From Nocardioides daphniae (lineage in GTDB: Bacteria; Actinomycetota; Actinomycetes; Propionibacteriales; Nocardioidaceae), in assembly GCF_004777465.1 (NCBI RefSeq), contig NZ_CP038462.1, positions 992,001-1,056,000 on the forward strand: a stretch of 64,000 bases of DNA. Reading direction: 5' to 3'. The stretch's first letter is position 1. Each line of letters opens with the position of its first letter. The translations under genes and the position numbers were made by a program. Under the pieces are notes generated by a model. The model saw only the letters and a list, made by a program, of their open reading frames with translations. It made no database searches and was not told the DNA's origin. Of this stretch, positions 37,210-48,373 are shown one piece after another.

Positions 37210-38210
37210 CAGCGGCGACAGGCGGCGCGCCAGCGTCACGCGGCCCGTCGAGGTCAAGCACGACCCCTGGAGCAGATCTCGCCACCGCCGAAGATGCAGG
37301 GGATTCCGCCTGCGGCCCAGGCTTGCGTCGATGTCACGAAGCAGGCCATCGGGATCCCGGGTGAGGTCGTACGACGTGTACCCGCGACGGATCCAGCCCG
37401 CTGCGTCGAGACGCCGAGCTCGGGCGAGGTCCCGTCGCTGCTGCTCCACCGTGAGGTGGATGTCTCCGTCGTACTCGTGGAGCACCCGGAGCCCCGCCAG
37501 TCTGAAATCCCCGCGTGCCACGAAGCGCCCCTCTTGGATGACCTCGTACTGCGACTCCACCGGGGCCTCGACCACGTCGTGGAACAGCCGAAGGATCGAT
37601 TCCCATGGTGACTCGGACCGCGGGTCGGCATGACCGAGGAGGCGCCGCAAGCGGGTCAGACCACGCAGCCGGGTGGGTAGCTCGGTCAGTTCGCCCGGGT
37701 GAAAGTCGGGGTGTCGGACCAGCGAGTCGAGCATCAGGACGAGGTCAATCTCACCGAGGTCTCTGGCCAGTCCGAGAGCCACGCTGGACAGGGGTTCGAC
37801 GCGAAGTCCGTCGACGTTGGTCGCGTCAGGAAAGAAGGTCGGCCGTATGACGCGCAGGCCAGGTCTGCGGGGACGAGGCAGGGAGGCCGGCAGTGAGACC
37901 TGAACGGGCAGGCGAGGCAGCTGGGGTAGCCACAGGCCATGGAGCTGCGCGGCAGTCAGATGGCTGAACCGCGCTTCTGGCGGTAGCACGGCCTGTCAGG
38001 CACGGAGGTCGGCCCGCCAGACGTCGTCCGCGTCTGATGGGCGGTGTGCCCCGCGGGTGACTCGAGTCCACGCGGCTCTGTCGCCCTGTCCAGCGTGAGT
38101 GATCAACACGTCCATGGGCCAACGCTGGCTTGGACACGATCTGGGTGAGTGGCTCCGAGGCGTTGCCTGTGGATCAGACTCCTGGCTGACGCCAGTGGTC
38201 AATTAGTGGC
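37191..38210. mobile_element. putative 1.0-kb element with 19-bp terminal inverted repeats
   Basis: The inner arms of the two hairpins, at 37191-37209 and 38192-38210, match as inverted repeats at 17 of 19 positions and enclose one gene that fills the interval. Outer arms (37154-37172, 38230-38248) match less well (16 of 19). The gene's stop lies in the left arm and its longest upstream reading starts in the right arm. The interval has visibly more A and T than its neighbours. No transposase of known type is encoded, and no target-site duplication is clear. Whether it moves is inference. Confidence 0.45.
37195..38115 (-). pseudogene. PD-(D/E)xK-like endonuclease-domain protein (AbiEi/DUF559-like), interrupted by TGA
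   Basis: The frame from ATG 38115 (MDVLITHAGQGDRAAW) meets TGA at 37998-37996 and then continues in the same frame as QAVLPPEARFSHLTAAQLHGLWLP. Related proteins have Trp at that place (LRAWQ-type), so TGG to TGA is the likely change. The N-terminal part resembles AbiEi-like winged-helix domains. The C-terminal part has SPWESILRLF, then GDFRLAGLRVLHEYDGDIH, a Vsr/DUF559-type nuclease core. GTG 37989 after the stop could allow a 264-residue product. The stop codon lies in the flanking palindrome. DNA cleavage is inferred from fold only. Confidence 0.65.
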
Positions 38211-38248
38211 GGTCAGAGGGCCGGCGACGGCCATTAAGTGACCAGTGG
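38192..38248. repeat. right hairpin of the putative element
   Basis: Arms CCAGTGGTCAATTAGTGGC (38192-38210) and GCCATTAAGTGACCAGTGG (38230-38248) pair with three mismatches and a 19-nt loop. Both arms share the consensus of the left hairpin. Confidence 0.88.
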
Positions 38249-38296
38249 CGAGTTCGAGAGCGCCGAAAAGCAGCACCCGGAGCGAGAAGGGACCGC

Positions 38297-39598
38297 TCAA
38301 TCCAGGTGCACCGTCGGGATCACCGGCTCGCCACGGCTCAGCATCCGCGCCTGCACCGGCAGCTCGTCGCGGGCAGCCAGGTGGCGCTCCCGCGAGGCCG
38401 CCAACGGCTCGCGGCCGACCACGACGCCGTCGCGCACCAGGGGCACCAGCAGCTCGCGGTCGTCGCCGTCGTCGACCGGCGGCGTACCGATGCCGACCAC
38501 CTCGGCCTCCGCGACGCCGGCAGCGTTGCGGCGACGCAGGGCGTACTTGCGCCCACCCACGGAGCCCTTGTCCTTGCTCTTCTTCGCCACCGGCACCAGC
38601 TCGCCGTCGTCGCCCTCGCGCGCGACCAGCTTGTAGACGAAGCCGGACGTGGGGTGGCCCGACCCGGTGACCAGCTGGGTGCCGACGCCGTAGCCGTCGA
38701 CGGGGGCGGCGGCCAGGCTCGCGATCGCGTACTCGTCGAGGTCGCTGGTCACCACGATCTTCGTCTCGGTGGCGCCGAGGGAGTCGAGCTGCGCGCGCAC
38801 CTGGTGGGCCAGCAGGCCGAGGTCGCCGGAGTCGATGCGCACCGCGCCGAGCTCGGGCCCCGCCACCTCGACCGCCGTACGCACGGCCTCACCGATGTCG
38901 TACGTGTCGACGAGCAGGGTGGTGCCGCGGCCCAGCGACGTGACCTGCGCGGTGAAGGCGTCGCGCTCGGTGTCGTGGAGCAGGGTGAAACTGTGCGCCG
39001 AGGTGCCGGCGGTGGGGATGCCGTGGCGGTGGCGCGCGGCCAGGTTGGAGGTCGTCTCGAACCCCGCCACGTACGCAGCCCGCGCCGCAGCAACCGCTGC
39101 CTCCTCGTGCGTCCGGCGCGACCCCATCTCGATGCAGGGGCGACCGTCGGCAGCCCACGTCATCCGCGAGGCGGCCGAGGCGATCGCCGAGTCGTGGTTG
39201 TAGATCGAGAGCAGCACCGTCTCCAGCAGCACCGCCTCGGCGAAGGTGCCCTCGACGACCACCAGCGGCGAGTAGGGCAGGTAGACCTCGCCCTCGGGGT
39301 AGCCCCAGACGTCACCGGTGAACTCGTGGTCGGCCAGCCAGGCCAAGGTCTGCTCGTCGACGACGCCGCCCTCGTCGAGCACCCCCAGCACCTCGTCGTC
39401 GAAGCGGAACCGCTCGATGGCGTCGAGCGCCCGTCCGACCCCACCGACGACGCCGTAGCGGCGGCCCTCGGGAAGGCGGCGCGGGAAGAGCTCGAAGACC
39501 GCTCGACGCTGTGCGGTCCCGGCCGCCAGCGCGGCCTGGAGCATGGTCAGCTCGTAGTGGTCGGTCAGCAGGGCGGTCGACGGCGCTCGTTCGCTCAC
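38297..39598 (-). CDS. pncB: nicotinate phosphoribosyltransferase
   Basis: 433 residues. It forms nicotinate mononucleotide from nicotinate and PRPP (Preiss-Handler NAD salvage). Blocks: [58 protein letters not shown] (phosphorylated His region), [10 protein letters not shown] and [13 protein letters not shown] 39598. It is divergent from clpS, the same arrangement as pncB1-clpS in M. tuberculosis. Confidence 0.95.
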   Translation of the reverse strand: MSERAPSTALLTDHYELTMLQAALAAGTAQRRAVFELFPRRLPEGRRYGVVGGVGRALDAIERFRFDDEVLGVLDEGGVVDEQTLAWLADHEFTGDVWGYPEGEVYLPYSPLVVVEGTFAEAVLLETVLLSIYNHDSAIASAASRMTWAADGRPCIEMGSRRTHEEAAVAAARAAYVAGFETTSNLAARHRHGIPTAGTSAHSFTLLHDTERDAFTAQVTSLGRGTTLLVDTYDIGEAVRTAVEVAGPELGAVRIDSGDLGLLAHQVRAQLDSLGATETKIVVTSDLDEYAIASLAAAPVDGYGVGTQLVTGSGHPTSGFVYKLVAREGDDGELVPVAKKSKDKGSVGGRKYALRRRNAAGVAEAEVVGIGTPPVDDGDDRELLVPLVRDGVVVGREPLAASRERHLAARDELPVQARMLSRGEPVIPTVHLD

Positions 39599-39624
39599 GT
39601 GCCCCACTGTGCCACGATGAGGCC

Positions 39625-39918
39625 GTGTCATCTCCCAGCCCCGTCGAGGTCGAACCGGACCTGCACGTCGACGACATCCTCCGCCCTGACCGCGGGTGGG
39701 TGACCGTGGTGTGGAACGACCCGGTCAACCTGATGTCCTACGTGACCTACGTCTTCCGGACCCACTTCGGCTACTCCAAGGCCAAGGCGGAGAAGCTGAT
39801 GATGGAGGTCCACGAGGAGGGCCGCTCGTCGGTCAGCACGGGCAGTCGCGAGGAGATGGAGCGCGACGTCCAGGCCATGCACGGCTACGGCCTGTGGGCC
39901 ACGATGGAGCGGGCCTGA
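39625..39918 (+). CDS. clpS: ATP-dependent Clp protease adaptor ClpS
   Basis: 97 residues. It delivers N-degron substrates to ClpC/Clp[56 protein letters not shown] covers the whole binding fold, including the N/D pocket residues. GTG 39625. Its stop overlaps the ATG of the DUF2017 gene by one base, as in other actinobacteria. Confidence 0.96.
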   Translation: MSSPSPVEVEPDLHVDDILRPDRGWVTVVWNDPVNLMSYVTYVFRTHFGYSKAKAEKLMMEVHEEGRSSVSTGSREEMERDVQAMHGYGLWATMERA

Positions 39919-40500
39919 TGGGTGCCTTCACCCGGCACCGGGGCAGCGGGCGGGTCATCGCCAACTTCTCCGGCTTCGAGGCCGACCTGCTGCGCAACCT
40001 CGCCGCCCAGCTCGTCGAGCTGCTGCGCGACGAGCAGCCGGCCACGGCCGACGACGTCGACCCGCTGGCGGCGATGTTCGACTTCACCGGACCGGTGGAC
40101 GAGCCCGACGACCCGGTCCTGCTGCGGCTCTTCCCGACCGCGTACGCCGAGGACCCGGAGGCGGCCGGCGAGTTCCGCCGCTACACCGAGACGACGCTGC
40201 GTGAGGGCAAGGAGCGCACCGCCCTCACCATCATCTCCTCCCTCGAGGACGGCGGACTGCCGCCCGAGCTGGAGGACTTCGAGCTGGTCATCGACGTCGA
40301 GCTCGACCCGGCTGCCGCGATGGACTGGGCGGGGGCTGAACGACCTACGCCTCGCCTTGGCCTCCCGCCTCGGGGTGGAGGAGGGTGACGAGGAGTTCTG
40401 GGAGACCCTCGACGACGAGGACCCCCGCGCGGCTGCCCACGACATCTACGAGTGGCTGGGCTACCTGCAGGAGACCCTCGTCTCGGCCGTGGACGACTGA
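39918..40500 (+). CDS. DUF2017 protein (frameshifted)
   Basis: About 193 residues. N-terminal GRVIANFSGFEADLLRNLAAQLVELLRD and FPTAYAEDPEAAGEFRRYTETTLREGKERTA are DUF2017 signatures; the C-terminal LNDLRLALASRLGVEEGDEEFW...IYEWLGYLQETLV is in another frame. The break falls in the G5 run at about 40330-40334, and a sixth G restores MDWAGGLNDLRL. The family always sits next to clpS in actinobacteria and is uncharacterised. Confidence 0.87.
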
Positions 40501-40534
40501 GCCGGCGACCACCGAGCCGGCCACGGCCCAGCCG

Positions 40535-41812
40535 TCAGCCCGAGTGGGTCGTCACGCCGTAGTGGGCGCGGCTGCCCAGGGCCCACCGCGACACCGGCAC
40601 GATCGCCAGCGCGGTCGCGACCATGAGGGCTCCGAGCACCAGCCAGCCGAGCTGACCGACGCCGACGCAGAGCAGCACCACCACCGGCGGGCCGACCACC
40701 TCCATCAGGCTCCAGCCGAGGCCGCTGAACCCCTGGTACTGCCCCTGCCTCTCGTGCGGGGCGAGCCCCATCTGCAGCGCCCACTGGCCGCCCGAGCCGA
40801 CCATCTCGCCGACCACGTGCACCAAGCTGCCGCCGATCAGCACGACGGAGGCGAGCACAGCGCCGAGCGAGCCGGCGACCGCCACCAGGGCGAAGCCTCC
40901 GGCCAGGAAGAGGGAGGCGACCAGCATCGACCGCGCACCCTCGCCGACGGTCCCGCTGCCGTGCGAGAGTCGCACCTGGAAGAGCGCGACCATCGCGGTG
41001 TTGAGCACCAGCAGCACCGAGATCATCACGTGCGGCGCGGCGGTGTGCTCGGCCAGGTAGAGCACCATGCCGATGTCCATCACCACGAAGTGCACGCAGA
41101 AGATGCCGATCAGCAGGGTGAGCACGACGTACGGCACGTCGCGCAGCACGGCCAGGCGCGGCTCGCCGGCGACGACCGGGTGGGGCGGCAGGTGCGGGAG
41201 CCGCAGGGTGACCAGGGCGGCGACGGCGCAGAGCAGGGCGTCGACGACGAAGACGCCGATGTAGGCCCACGGCCGGTCGACCAGCAGGGCGAGGCCGCCG
41301 ACCAGGGAGCCCAGCCCCATCGAGACGTTGGTGACCGCGCGCAGGTACGCCTTGAACTGGACCCCGCGGCCACCGCGGGCGAGCTGGGCGATCACGCCGC
41401 CCCGCACGGCGTGCCCGGAGCTCTGGAAGAGGGCGAGCGCGCCCATCAGCAGCGCGAGCTCGAGCGGCGTACGCGCGAGCACCGGGGTGGCGGCGAGCAG
41501 CGCGGTGAAGGCGGCGGTCGCCACCATCACCTCGCGCGGTCCGCGGGTGTCGGCCAGGTGGCCGGCAGGCACCTGGACGAGCAGCCCGACCAGGCCGGCG
41601 ACGGAGAGCGCGAGCGCCACCTCGCCCGGCGCGAACCCGGCGACCCGGGTGAAGTAGAGGGCGCTGGTCGTCATCAGCGCGCCGCTGCCGAAGCGGTGGG
41701 CGAAGGTGCTGGCCGCGAGGATCCGCAGGTCCGGGTCGAGCGGGATGCCCCGCCGCGTCATCGGAGGACGGGGCGCCGGCGCCGTGCCGGCACCGGGGGT
41801 GGTCGAGGTCAT
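40535..41812 (-). CDS. MFS transporter
   Basis: 425 residues with 12 predicted membrane helices. The loop 2-3 motif HLADTRGPREVMV replaces the canonical GxxxDRxGRR; the second half begins near DVPYVVLTLLIGIFCVHF. Resembles actinobacterial efflux MFS proteins; substrate unknown. ATG 41812 has AAAGGCGG upstream. It is inserted between DUF2017 and mec, where M. tuberculosis has a peptidase gene. Confidence 0.88.
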   Translation of the reverse strand: MTSTTPGAGTAPAPRPPMTRRGIPLDPDLRILAASTFAHRFGSGALMTTSALYFTRVAGFAPGEVALALSVAGLVGLLVQVPAGHLADTRGPREVMVATAAFTALLAATPVLARTPLELALLMGALALFQSSGHAVRGGVIAQLARGGRGVQFKAYLRAVTNVSMGLGSLVGGLALLVDRPWAYIGVFVVDALLCAVAALVTLRLPHLPPHPVVAGEPRLAVLRDVPYVVLTLLIGIFCVHFVVMDIGMVLYLAEHTAAPHVMISVLLVLNTAMVALFQVRLSHGSGTVGEGARSMLVASLFLAGGFALVAVAGSLGAVLASVVLIGGSLVHVVGEMVGSGGQWALQMGLAPHERQGQYQGFSGLGWSLMEVVGPPVVVLLCVGVGQLGWLVLGALMVATALAIVPVSRWALGSRAHYGVTTHSG

Positions 41813-41956
41813 GTCCGCCTTTCGGGTCGTGTGTCCCGGGATCATGAGACTGCACCGCACGACGGCCGCGCAAATGGATTCCGGCCCGGGTGCTGCGCCC
41901 GTACGCTGCGCGGCCACGCGTCGAGCCGCAGCCCACGCTCGCCTAGGATTGGGGCC

Positions 41957-42372
41957 GTGCTGACCATCACCAAGGCCCTGCGTGACGCCGTCATCGCCCA
42001 CGCCCGTCGGGACCACCCCGACGAGGCCTGCGGCATCATCGCCGGCCCGGAGGGCAGCGACACCCCCACGCGCCTGGTCGAGATGGTCAACGCCGCCAGC
42101 AGCCGACGTTCTACGAGTTCGACTCGACCGAGCTGCTCACCCTCTACAAGCAGATGTGGGCGGCCGACGAGGAGCCCGTCGTCATCTACCACTCGCACAC
42201 CGCGACCGAGGCCTACCCCAGCCGCACCGACATCGGCCTGGCCAGCGAGCCGGGAGCCCACTACGTCCTGGTCAGCACGCGCGACCTGGATGACGGGGGA
42301 GAGGCGGAGTTCCGCTCCTTCCGGATCGTCGACGGCGTCGTCACCGAGGAAGAGATCACCTTCACCGACTGA
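41957..42372 (+). CDS. mec: M67 (JAMM) metallopeptidase, CysO-cysteine hydrolase (frameshifted)
   Basis: About 138 residues. JAMM residues: Glu in DEACGIIAG, and HSHTATEAYPSRTD (HxH...SxxD). In M. tuberculosis Mec cuts cysteine off the CysO-cysteine adduct. The frame breaks at about 42103-42106, where CCC appears as CC; restoring one C gives NAASSPTFYEFDS. GTG 41957. It precedes cysO by 60 bp, forming the mec-cysO-cysM cluster. Confidence 0.9.
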
Positions 42373-42432
42373 CCGGCGCCCTGCCGCCGGCCCCATCCAC
42401 CGAGCTCACCCGAGTCCCTGAGGAGTCCCACC

Positions 42433-42708
42433 ATGGCCATCGAGGTCAAGATCCCGACCATCATGCGCACCTACACCGACGGCGAGAAGGCCGTCACCGG
42501 TGAGGGCGCCACCCTCGCGGCCCTCATCGAGGACCTCGAGGCCAAGCACCCCGGCATCGCCGAGCGCCTGCTCGAGGACGGCAAGCTGCGCCGCTTCGTC
42601 AACGTCTACGTCAACGACGAGGACGTGCGCTTCCTCGGTGGCCTCGAGGCGAAGCTGAGCGACGGCGACGAGGTCGTCGTGCTCCCCGCCGTCGCGGGCG
42701 GCTGCTGA
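42433..42708 (+). CDS. cysO: sulfur-carrier protein CysO (MoaD/ThiS-like)
   Basis: 91 residues, beta-grasp fold. IEVKIPTIMRTYTDGEKAV, LRRFVNVYVNDEDVRFLGGL and SDGDEVVVLPAVAGG match mycobacterial CysO. The Gly-Gly end carries the thiocarboxylate used by CysM. Here the gene encodes one more residue, Cys, after GG, so the carrier is made as GGC and must lose that Cys before activation. ATG 42433. cysM starts 4 bp after its stop. Confidence 0.95.
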   Translation: MAIEVKIPTIMRTYTDGEKAVTGEGATLAALIEDLEAKHPGIAERLLEDGKLRRFVNVYVNDEDVRFLGGLEAKLSDGDEVVVLPAVAGGC

Positions 42709-43659
<951 letters not shown>

Positions 43660-43663
43660 GCCC

Positions 43664-44791
43664 TCAGCTGGCCGGACGCACCCACTTCAGGTGCTGGTCG
43701 GCGTTGAGCTCGCTGCCCGGCACGGGCGCGAGCCCGAGCAGGTCGAGCACGAAGTTGGCGGCGTCGCCGTTGCGCACCGGCGGCAGGTCGGCGTCGTACG
43801 CCGGCTGCCGGCGCCCCGGGCCGGCGACCGTGCCGGGGTTGATCGCGTAGAGGTCGGCCCCCGTGGCGATCCCAGGACCCTGGGCGACGAAGAGGATCTG
43901 CTGGTTGCCCAGCTTCGTCTCGTCGCTGTGGCGTCGTCCGCCGTCGGCGCCGTGGTCGGAGGTGAGCACGACCGCCACCTTGCCGCGCAGCCGTGGGCTG
44001 GTGCGGATCGTCCTGAGCACCTCGCCGACCAGGGCGTCGGTGCTGCGGACCGCCCGGCGGTAGGCCCGCGACGAGAAGCCCTTGGCGTGGCCGGTCCGGT
44101 CGGGGGCGGCGATGTGCCAGAAGCGCAGCGTCCGGTTCTTCCGGCGCAGGTCGCGGCGTACGTCCCGGGCCAGGCGTGCGTCGTCGGCGCGCACCTGGAA
44201 GCGGTCGATCGACCTGCCCCAGGTGCGGTTCCAGAGCCGGAACTTCGTCTTGCCGGCGAAGACCGCCGAGCTGCCACCGGCGCCGTCGACGCGGGTGAAG
44301 ACCGACGCGACCCGGTGGCCTGCAGCCTTGTGGACGGTGGCGGGTGAGCGGCGGTCGTCGTTCCACCAGACGCCGTGGCCGCCCTGCTCCGCCGTGATCC
44401 GCCGCCCCGTGACCATGCTGGTGTGGTTGGGCAGGGTCTTGGTCAGCTCGACCTCGGTGCGGGCGTTGCGGGTCGACGTGCCCTGGGCCATGAGCCGGTG
44501 CAGGGCCGGCGTGCGCTTGCGACCCAGCTGGGCGACGACCGCGGGGGAGAGGCCGTCGACCGAGATGAGCAGGACGCTCCTGGCCGTCGGTGCAGCGGCC
44601 GGTGCAGAGGCCGGTGCAGGGACCGACGTCGGGGTGGCGGCTCCGCCCGGCGCGACGTCGGTGCCCGCGTGGGCCGTCGTCGGTGCCAGGAGGCCGGCGA
44701 CGAGGAGCGTCACCGCGACCAGCATCGCGGCGAGCTGGGTGGCGAGCTGGCCGGTCAGCGAGGAGTGGGGGACTGCGATCCGAGGGCGCAC
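43664..44791 (-). CDS. secreted alkaline-phosphatase-superfamily phosphodiesterase
   Basis: 375 residues. After a signal segment (AAMLVAVTLLVAGLLAPTTAHA) and a Pro/Ala linker comes a type I phosphodiesterase/nucleotide pyrophosphatase domain: metal Asp in LLISVDGLSP, Thr nucleophile in LPNHTSMVTGRR, DRTGHAKG and TSDHGADGG. Extracellular hydrolysis of phosphodiesters or pyrophosphates is expected. GTG 44791. Convergent with cysM (4-bp gap), in a place where M. tuberculosis has a rhomboid gene and murI. Confidence 0.88.
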   Translation of the reverse strand: MRPRIAVPHSSLTGQLATQLAAMLVAVTLLVAGLLAPTTAHAGTDVAPGGAATPTSVPAPASAPAAAPTARSVLLISVDGLSPAVVAQLGRKRTPALHRLMAQGTSTRNARTEVELTKTLPNHTSMVTGRRITAEQGGHGVWWNDDRRSPATVHKAAGHRVASVFTRVDGAGGSSAVFAGKTKFRLWNRTWGRSIDRFQVRADDARLARDVRRDLRRKNRTLRFWHIAAPDRTGHAKGFSSRAYRRAVRSTDALVGEVLRTIRTSPRLRGKVAVVLTSDHGADGGRRHSDETKLGNQQILFVAQGPGIATGADLYAINPGTVAGPGRRQPAYDADLPPVRNGDAANFVLDLLGLAPVPGSELNADQHLKWVRPAS

Positions 44792-44987
44792 CTCTCCACG
44801 GTAGGTGGGTGGGTGTGACTTGTCACAGGCTCGTCGCGAGGGCCGCCCGCGACGACTGGGCAGGGCCGCCGGAGCCGCCCGGGGAGACGTGAGATGGATC
44901 GCCCCTGCCGCCCCCGGGGCACGGAAGCACATAACCTTGGGCCGGTACGCGCACCCCACGCGCGCACAGTCCGTGAAGGGAAAGCGC

Positions 44988-45752
44988 TTGAGGCTCACAG
45001 TCGTTGGCTGCTCAGGGTCCTACCCGGGCCCCGACTCCCCGGCGAGTTGCTACCTCCTGGAGGCGGAGCACGAGGGCCGCACCTGGCGCGTCCTGCTCGA
45101 CCTCGGCAGCGGCGCCCTGGGCGCGCTGCACCGCTACGCGGACCCCCTCACCATCGACGCCGTCTTCCTCTCCCACCTCCACGCCGACCACTGCCTCGAC
45201 CTCTGCGGCTACCACGTGATGCGGAAGTACCACCCGACCGGGCCGCAGCCGCGGATCCCGGTGTGGGGGCCGGGCGGCACCGACGTGCGGATGGCGAAGG
45301 CCTACGACCTTCCCCTCGACCCGGGCATGACCGAGGAGTTCGACTTCCGGGTCTGGGGCGAGCCGGTCCACCTCGGCCCGTTCACCGTCGAGGCGGTGCC
45401 GGTCGAGCACCCCGTCCCGGCCTTCTCGCTGCGGGTGACCTGCGCGGGCAAGGTGCTGGCCTACACCGGCGACTGCGGCCCGTGCGACGGCGTGCGTGAG
45501 GCCGCCCTCGGCGCCGACCTGCTCCTGGCCGAGGCGTCGTTCGAGGAGGGCGCCGACAACCCCGCCGCCCTGCACCTCACCGGCCGGGAGTGCGCCGACC
45601 TGGCGACCGTGGCCGGGGCGCCCCGACTGGTCCTCACGCACATCCCGCCGTGGCACGACCCGCAGGTCGTCCTGGAGGAGGCGCGGGCCGCGTACGACGG
45701 TGAGCTCGCCCTGGCGCGCAGCGGCGCGGTCTACGACTTCACCACCTTCTGA
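44988..45752 (+). CDS. MBL-fold hydrolase, Rv1339-like cyclic-nucleotide phosphodiesterase
   Basis: 254 residues. RLTVVGCSGSYPGPDSPASCYLLE opens the fold; SHLHADHCLDL is the HxHxDH Zn site; YTGDCGPCDGV and the late LTHIPPWHD supply further ligands. M. tuberculosis Rv1339, in the same cysM-rph interval, is an atypical class II cAMP phosphodiesterase. TTG 44988 has GAAGGG at a good distance; GTG 44973 is an alternative. Confidence 0.9.
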   Translation: MRLTVVGCSGSYPGPDSPASCYLLEAEHEGRTWRVLLDLGSGALGALHRYADPLTIDAVFLSHLHADHCLDLCGYHVMRKYHPTGPQPRIPVWGPGGTDVRMAKAYDLPLDPGMTEEFDFRVWGEPVHLGPFTVEAVPVEHPVPAFSLRVTCAGKVLAYTGDCGPCDGVREAALGADLLLAEASFEEGADNPAALHLTGRECADLATVAGAPRLVLTHIPPWHDPQVVLEEARAAYDGELALARSGAVYDFTTF

Positions 45753-45832
45753 GCCGCCCAGCACATCGTTCCCGGCGCCCACGGAGCGGGGGACGCCCCG
45801 GCTCGCCGACTTGATGCGGCAGTCTGTACGTC

Positions 45833-46743
<911 letters not shown>

Positions 46744-46747
<4 letters not shown>

Positions 46748-47553
46748 GCATCGCCGCCCCGACCCGTACGTTCGACGTCTCCGGCACCCGGCCGGTCCCG
46801 TTCGGCCGCCACGTCGGCGTCGAGCTGCGCAAGATGACCGACACCCGCGTCGGCCTGTGGACCCTCGTCGTCATCGGGATCGCCACCGCCGGCGTCATCC
46901 TGATCTCGTTCCTCTCCACGGGCGACGAGGTGGAGAGCCGGACGTTCCTCAACTTCTTCCAGAACACCAACACGCCGCAGATGCTGCTGCTCCCGGTGCT
47001 GGGCATCCTGCTGGTCACCCAGGAGTGGGGCCAGCGGACCACGCTCACGACCTTCGCCCTGGAGCCGTCGCGGATCAAGGTGGTCGCCGCCAAGACCGTG
47101 GCCGCCCTGCTCTTCGGTCTCGCGGCCGTCGTGCTGGCGGCCGTCATCGCGGCCCTGGCGGCTGCGGTGGGTGGCGCCAGCGACCCGTGGGCCGACACCG
47201 AGTGGCTGCGCCTGGCCAACCTCACGCTGCTGCAGGTCCTGGGCGTGCTGCAGGGGGTGGCCTTCGGGCTCCTGGTGCTGAACTCGGCCGGCGCCATCGT
47301 GCTCTTCTTCGCCCTGCCGGTCGTCTTCAACCTGGTCTCCACCTTCTGGGGATGGCTCAACGAGCGGGCCGGCTGGATCGACCTGTCCACCGCGCAGAGC
47401 CCGCTCTACGGCTTCGACTCGATGACGGGCGAGCGCGTCAGCGCCACCCTGACGGGGGAGCAGTGGGCCCAGCTGGCGGTCGTCTGCCTGATCTGGATCG
47501 TGCTGCCCTACGTGGTCGGCCTCGTCCGGGTGCTGCGCAGTGAGATGAAGTGA
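46744..47553 (+). CDS. ABC-2-type transporter permease
   Basis: 269 residues with about six hydrophobic segments: LWTLVVIGIATAGVILISF, MLLLPVLGILLVTQEWGQRTTLTTFALEPSR (conserved QEWGQRTT elbow), LLFGLAAVVLAAVIAALAA, GVAFGLLVLNSAGAIVLFFALPVVFN and a final LIWIVLPYVVGLV. Pairs with the overlapping ATPase gene. Substrate unknown. Confidence 0.88.
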
Positions 47554-47619
47554 ACGTCGCGCAGGGCCCCGGCGTCGGGGCTGTCAACGCTGTCGGAGCG
47601 ACGCCCTAGGCTCGTCCCC

Positions 47620-48372
47620 ATGACTGACTCCACCTCCACCACCCACCCCCCGCGCGTCGACGGTCGGGCCGACGACGAGCTGCGTGAGATCCGGTTCACC
47701 CGCAACTGGCAGGACCACCCGGCCGGGTCGGTGCTGGTGGAGTTCGGGCGTACGCGGGTGCTCTGCGCGGCGTCCGTCAGCGAGGGCGTGCCGAGGTGGC
47801 GCAAGGGGTCGGGCCTGGGCTGGGTCACCGCTGAGTACGCGATGCTCCCGTCGGCCACCAACACCCGCTCCGACCGCGAGTCGGTCAAGGGGCGCATCGG
47901 TGGGCGTACACACGAGATCTCGCGGCTGATCGGGCGGTCGCTACGCGCCGTCATCGACTACAAGGCGCTGGGGGAGAACACGATCCAGCTCGACTGCGAC
48001 GTGCTCCAGGCCGACGGCGGCACGCGCACGGCGGCGATCACCGGGGCGTACGTCGCCCTCCACGACGCCGTCGAGTTCCTGCGCAGCCAGGGCTCGCTGG
48101 CCGGCGAGCCGCTGACCGGTTCGGTGGCTGCGGTCAGCGTCGGGATCATCGACGGCGCCCCGCGCCTCGACCTGCCCTACGTCGAGGACGTGCGCGCCGA
48201 GACCGACATGAACATCGTGATGACCGGCGACGGTCGCTTCGTCGAGGTGCAGGGCACCGCCGAGGGCGTGCCCTTCGACCGCGCCGAGCTCGACGGCCTC
48301 CTCGCCCTGGGTGAGAAGGGCTGCGCCGACCTGACCCGGATGCAGCGCCTGGCCCTGGGCCTGGAGGCCTGA
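47620..48372 (+). CDS. rph: ribonuclease PH
   Basis: 250 residues. Phosphorolytic 3'-exonuclease maturing tRNA 3' ends. [15 protein letters not shown] opening ([19 protein letters not shown]), [15 protein letters not shown] phosphate site and the [20 protein letters not shown] block. ATG 47620. rdgB follows after 1 bp, the usual actinobacterial pair. Confidence 0.97.
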   Translation: MTDSTSTTHPPRVDGRADDELREIRFTRNWQDHPAGSVLVEFGRTRVLCAASVSEGVPRWRKGSGLGWVTAEYAMLPSATNTRSDRESVKGRIGGRTHEISRLIGRSLRAVIDYKALGENTIQLDCDVLQADGGTRTAAITGAYVALHDAVEFLRSQGSLAGEPLTGSVAAVSVGIIDGAPRLDLPYVEDVRAETDMNIVMTGDGRFVEVQGTAEGVPFDRAELDGLLALGEKGCADLTRMQRLALGLEA

Positions 48373-48373
48373 G

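Noticed and set aside
37191..38210. Known IS200/IS605 or other classical IS
   Set aside because: No HUH, DDE or TnpB motifs in the encoded protein and no clear target-site duplication.
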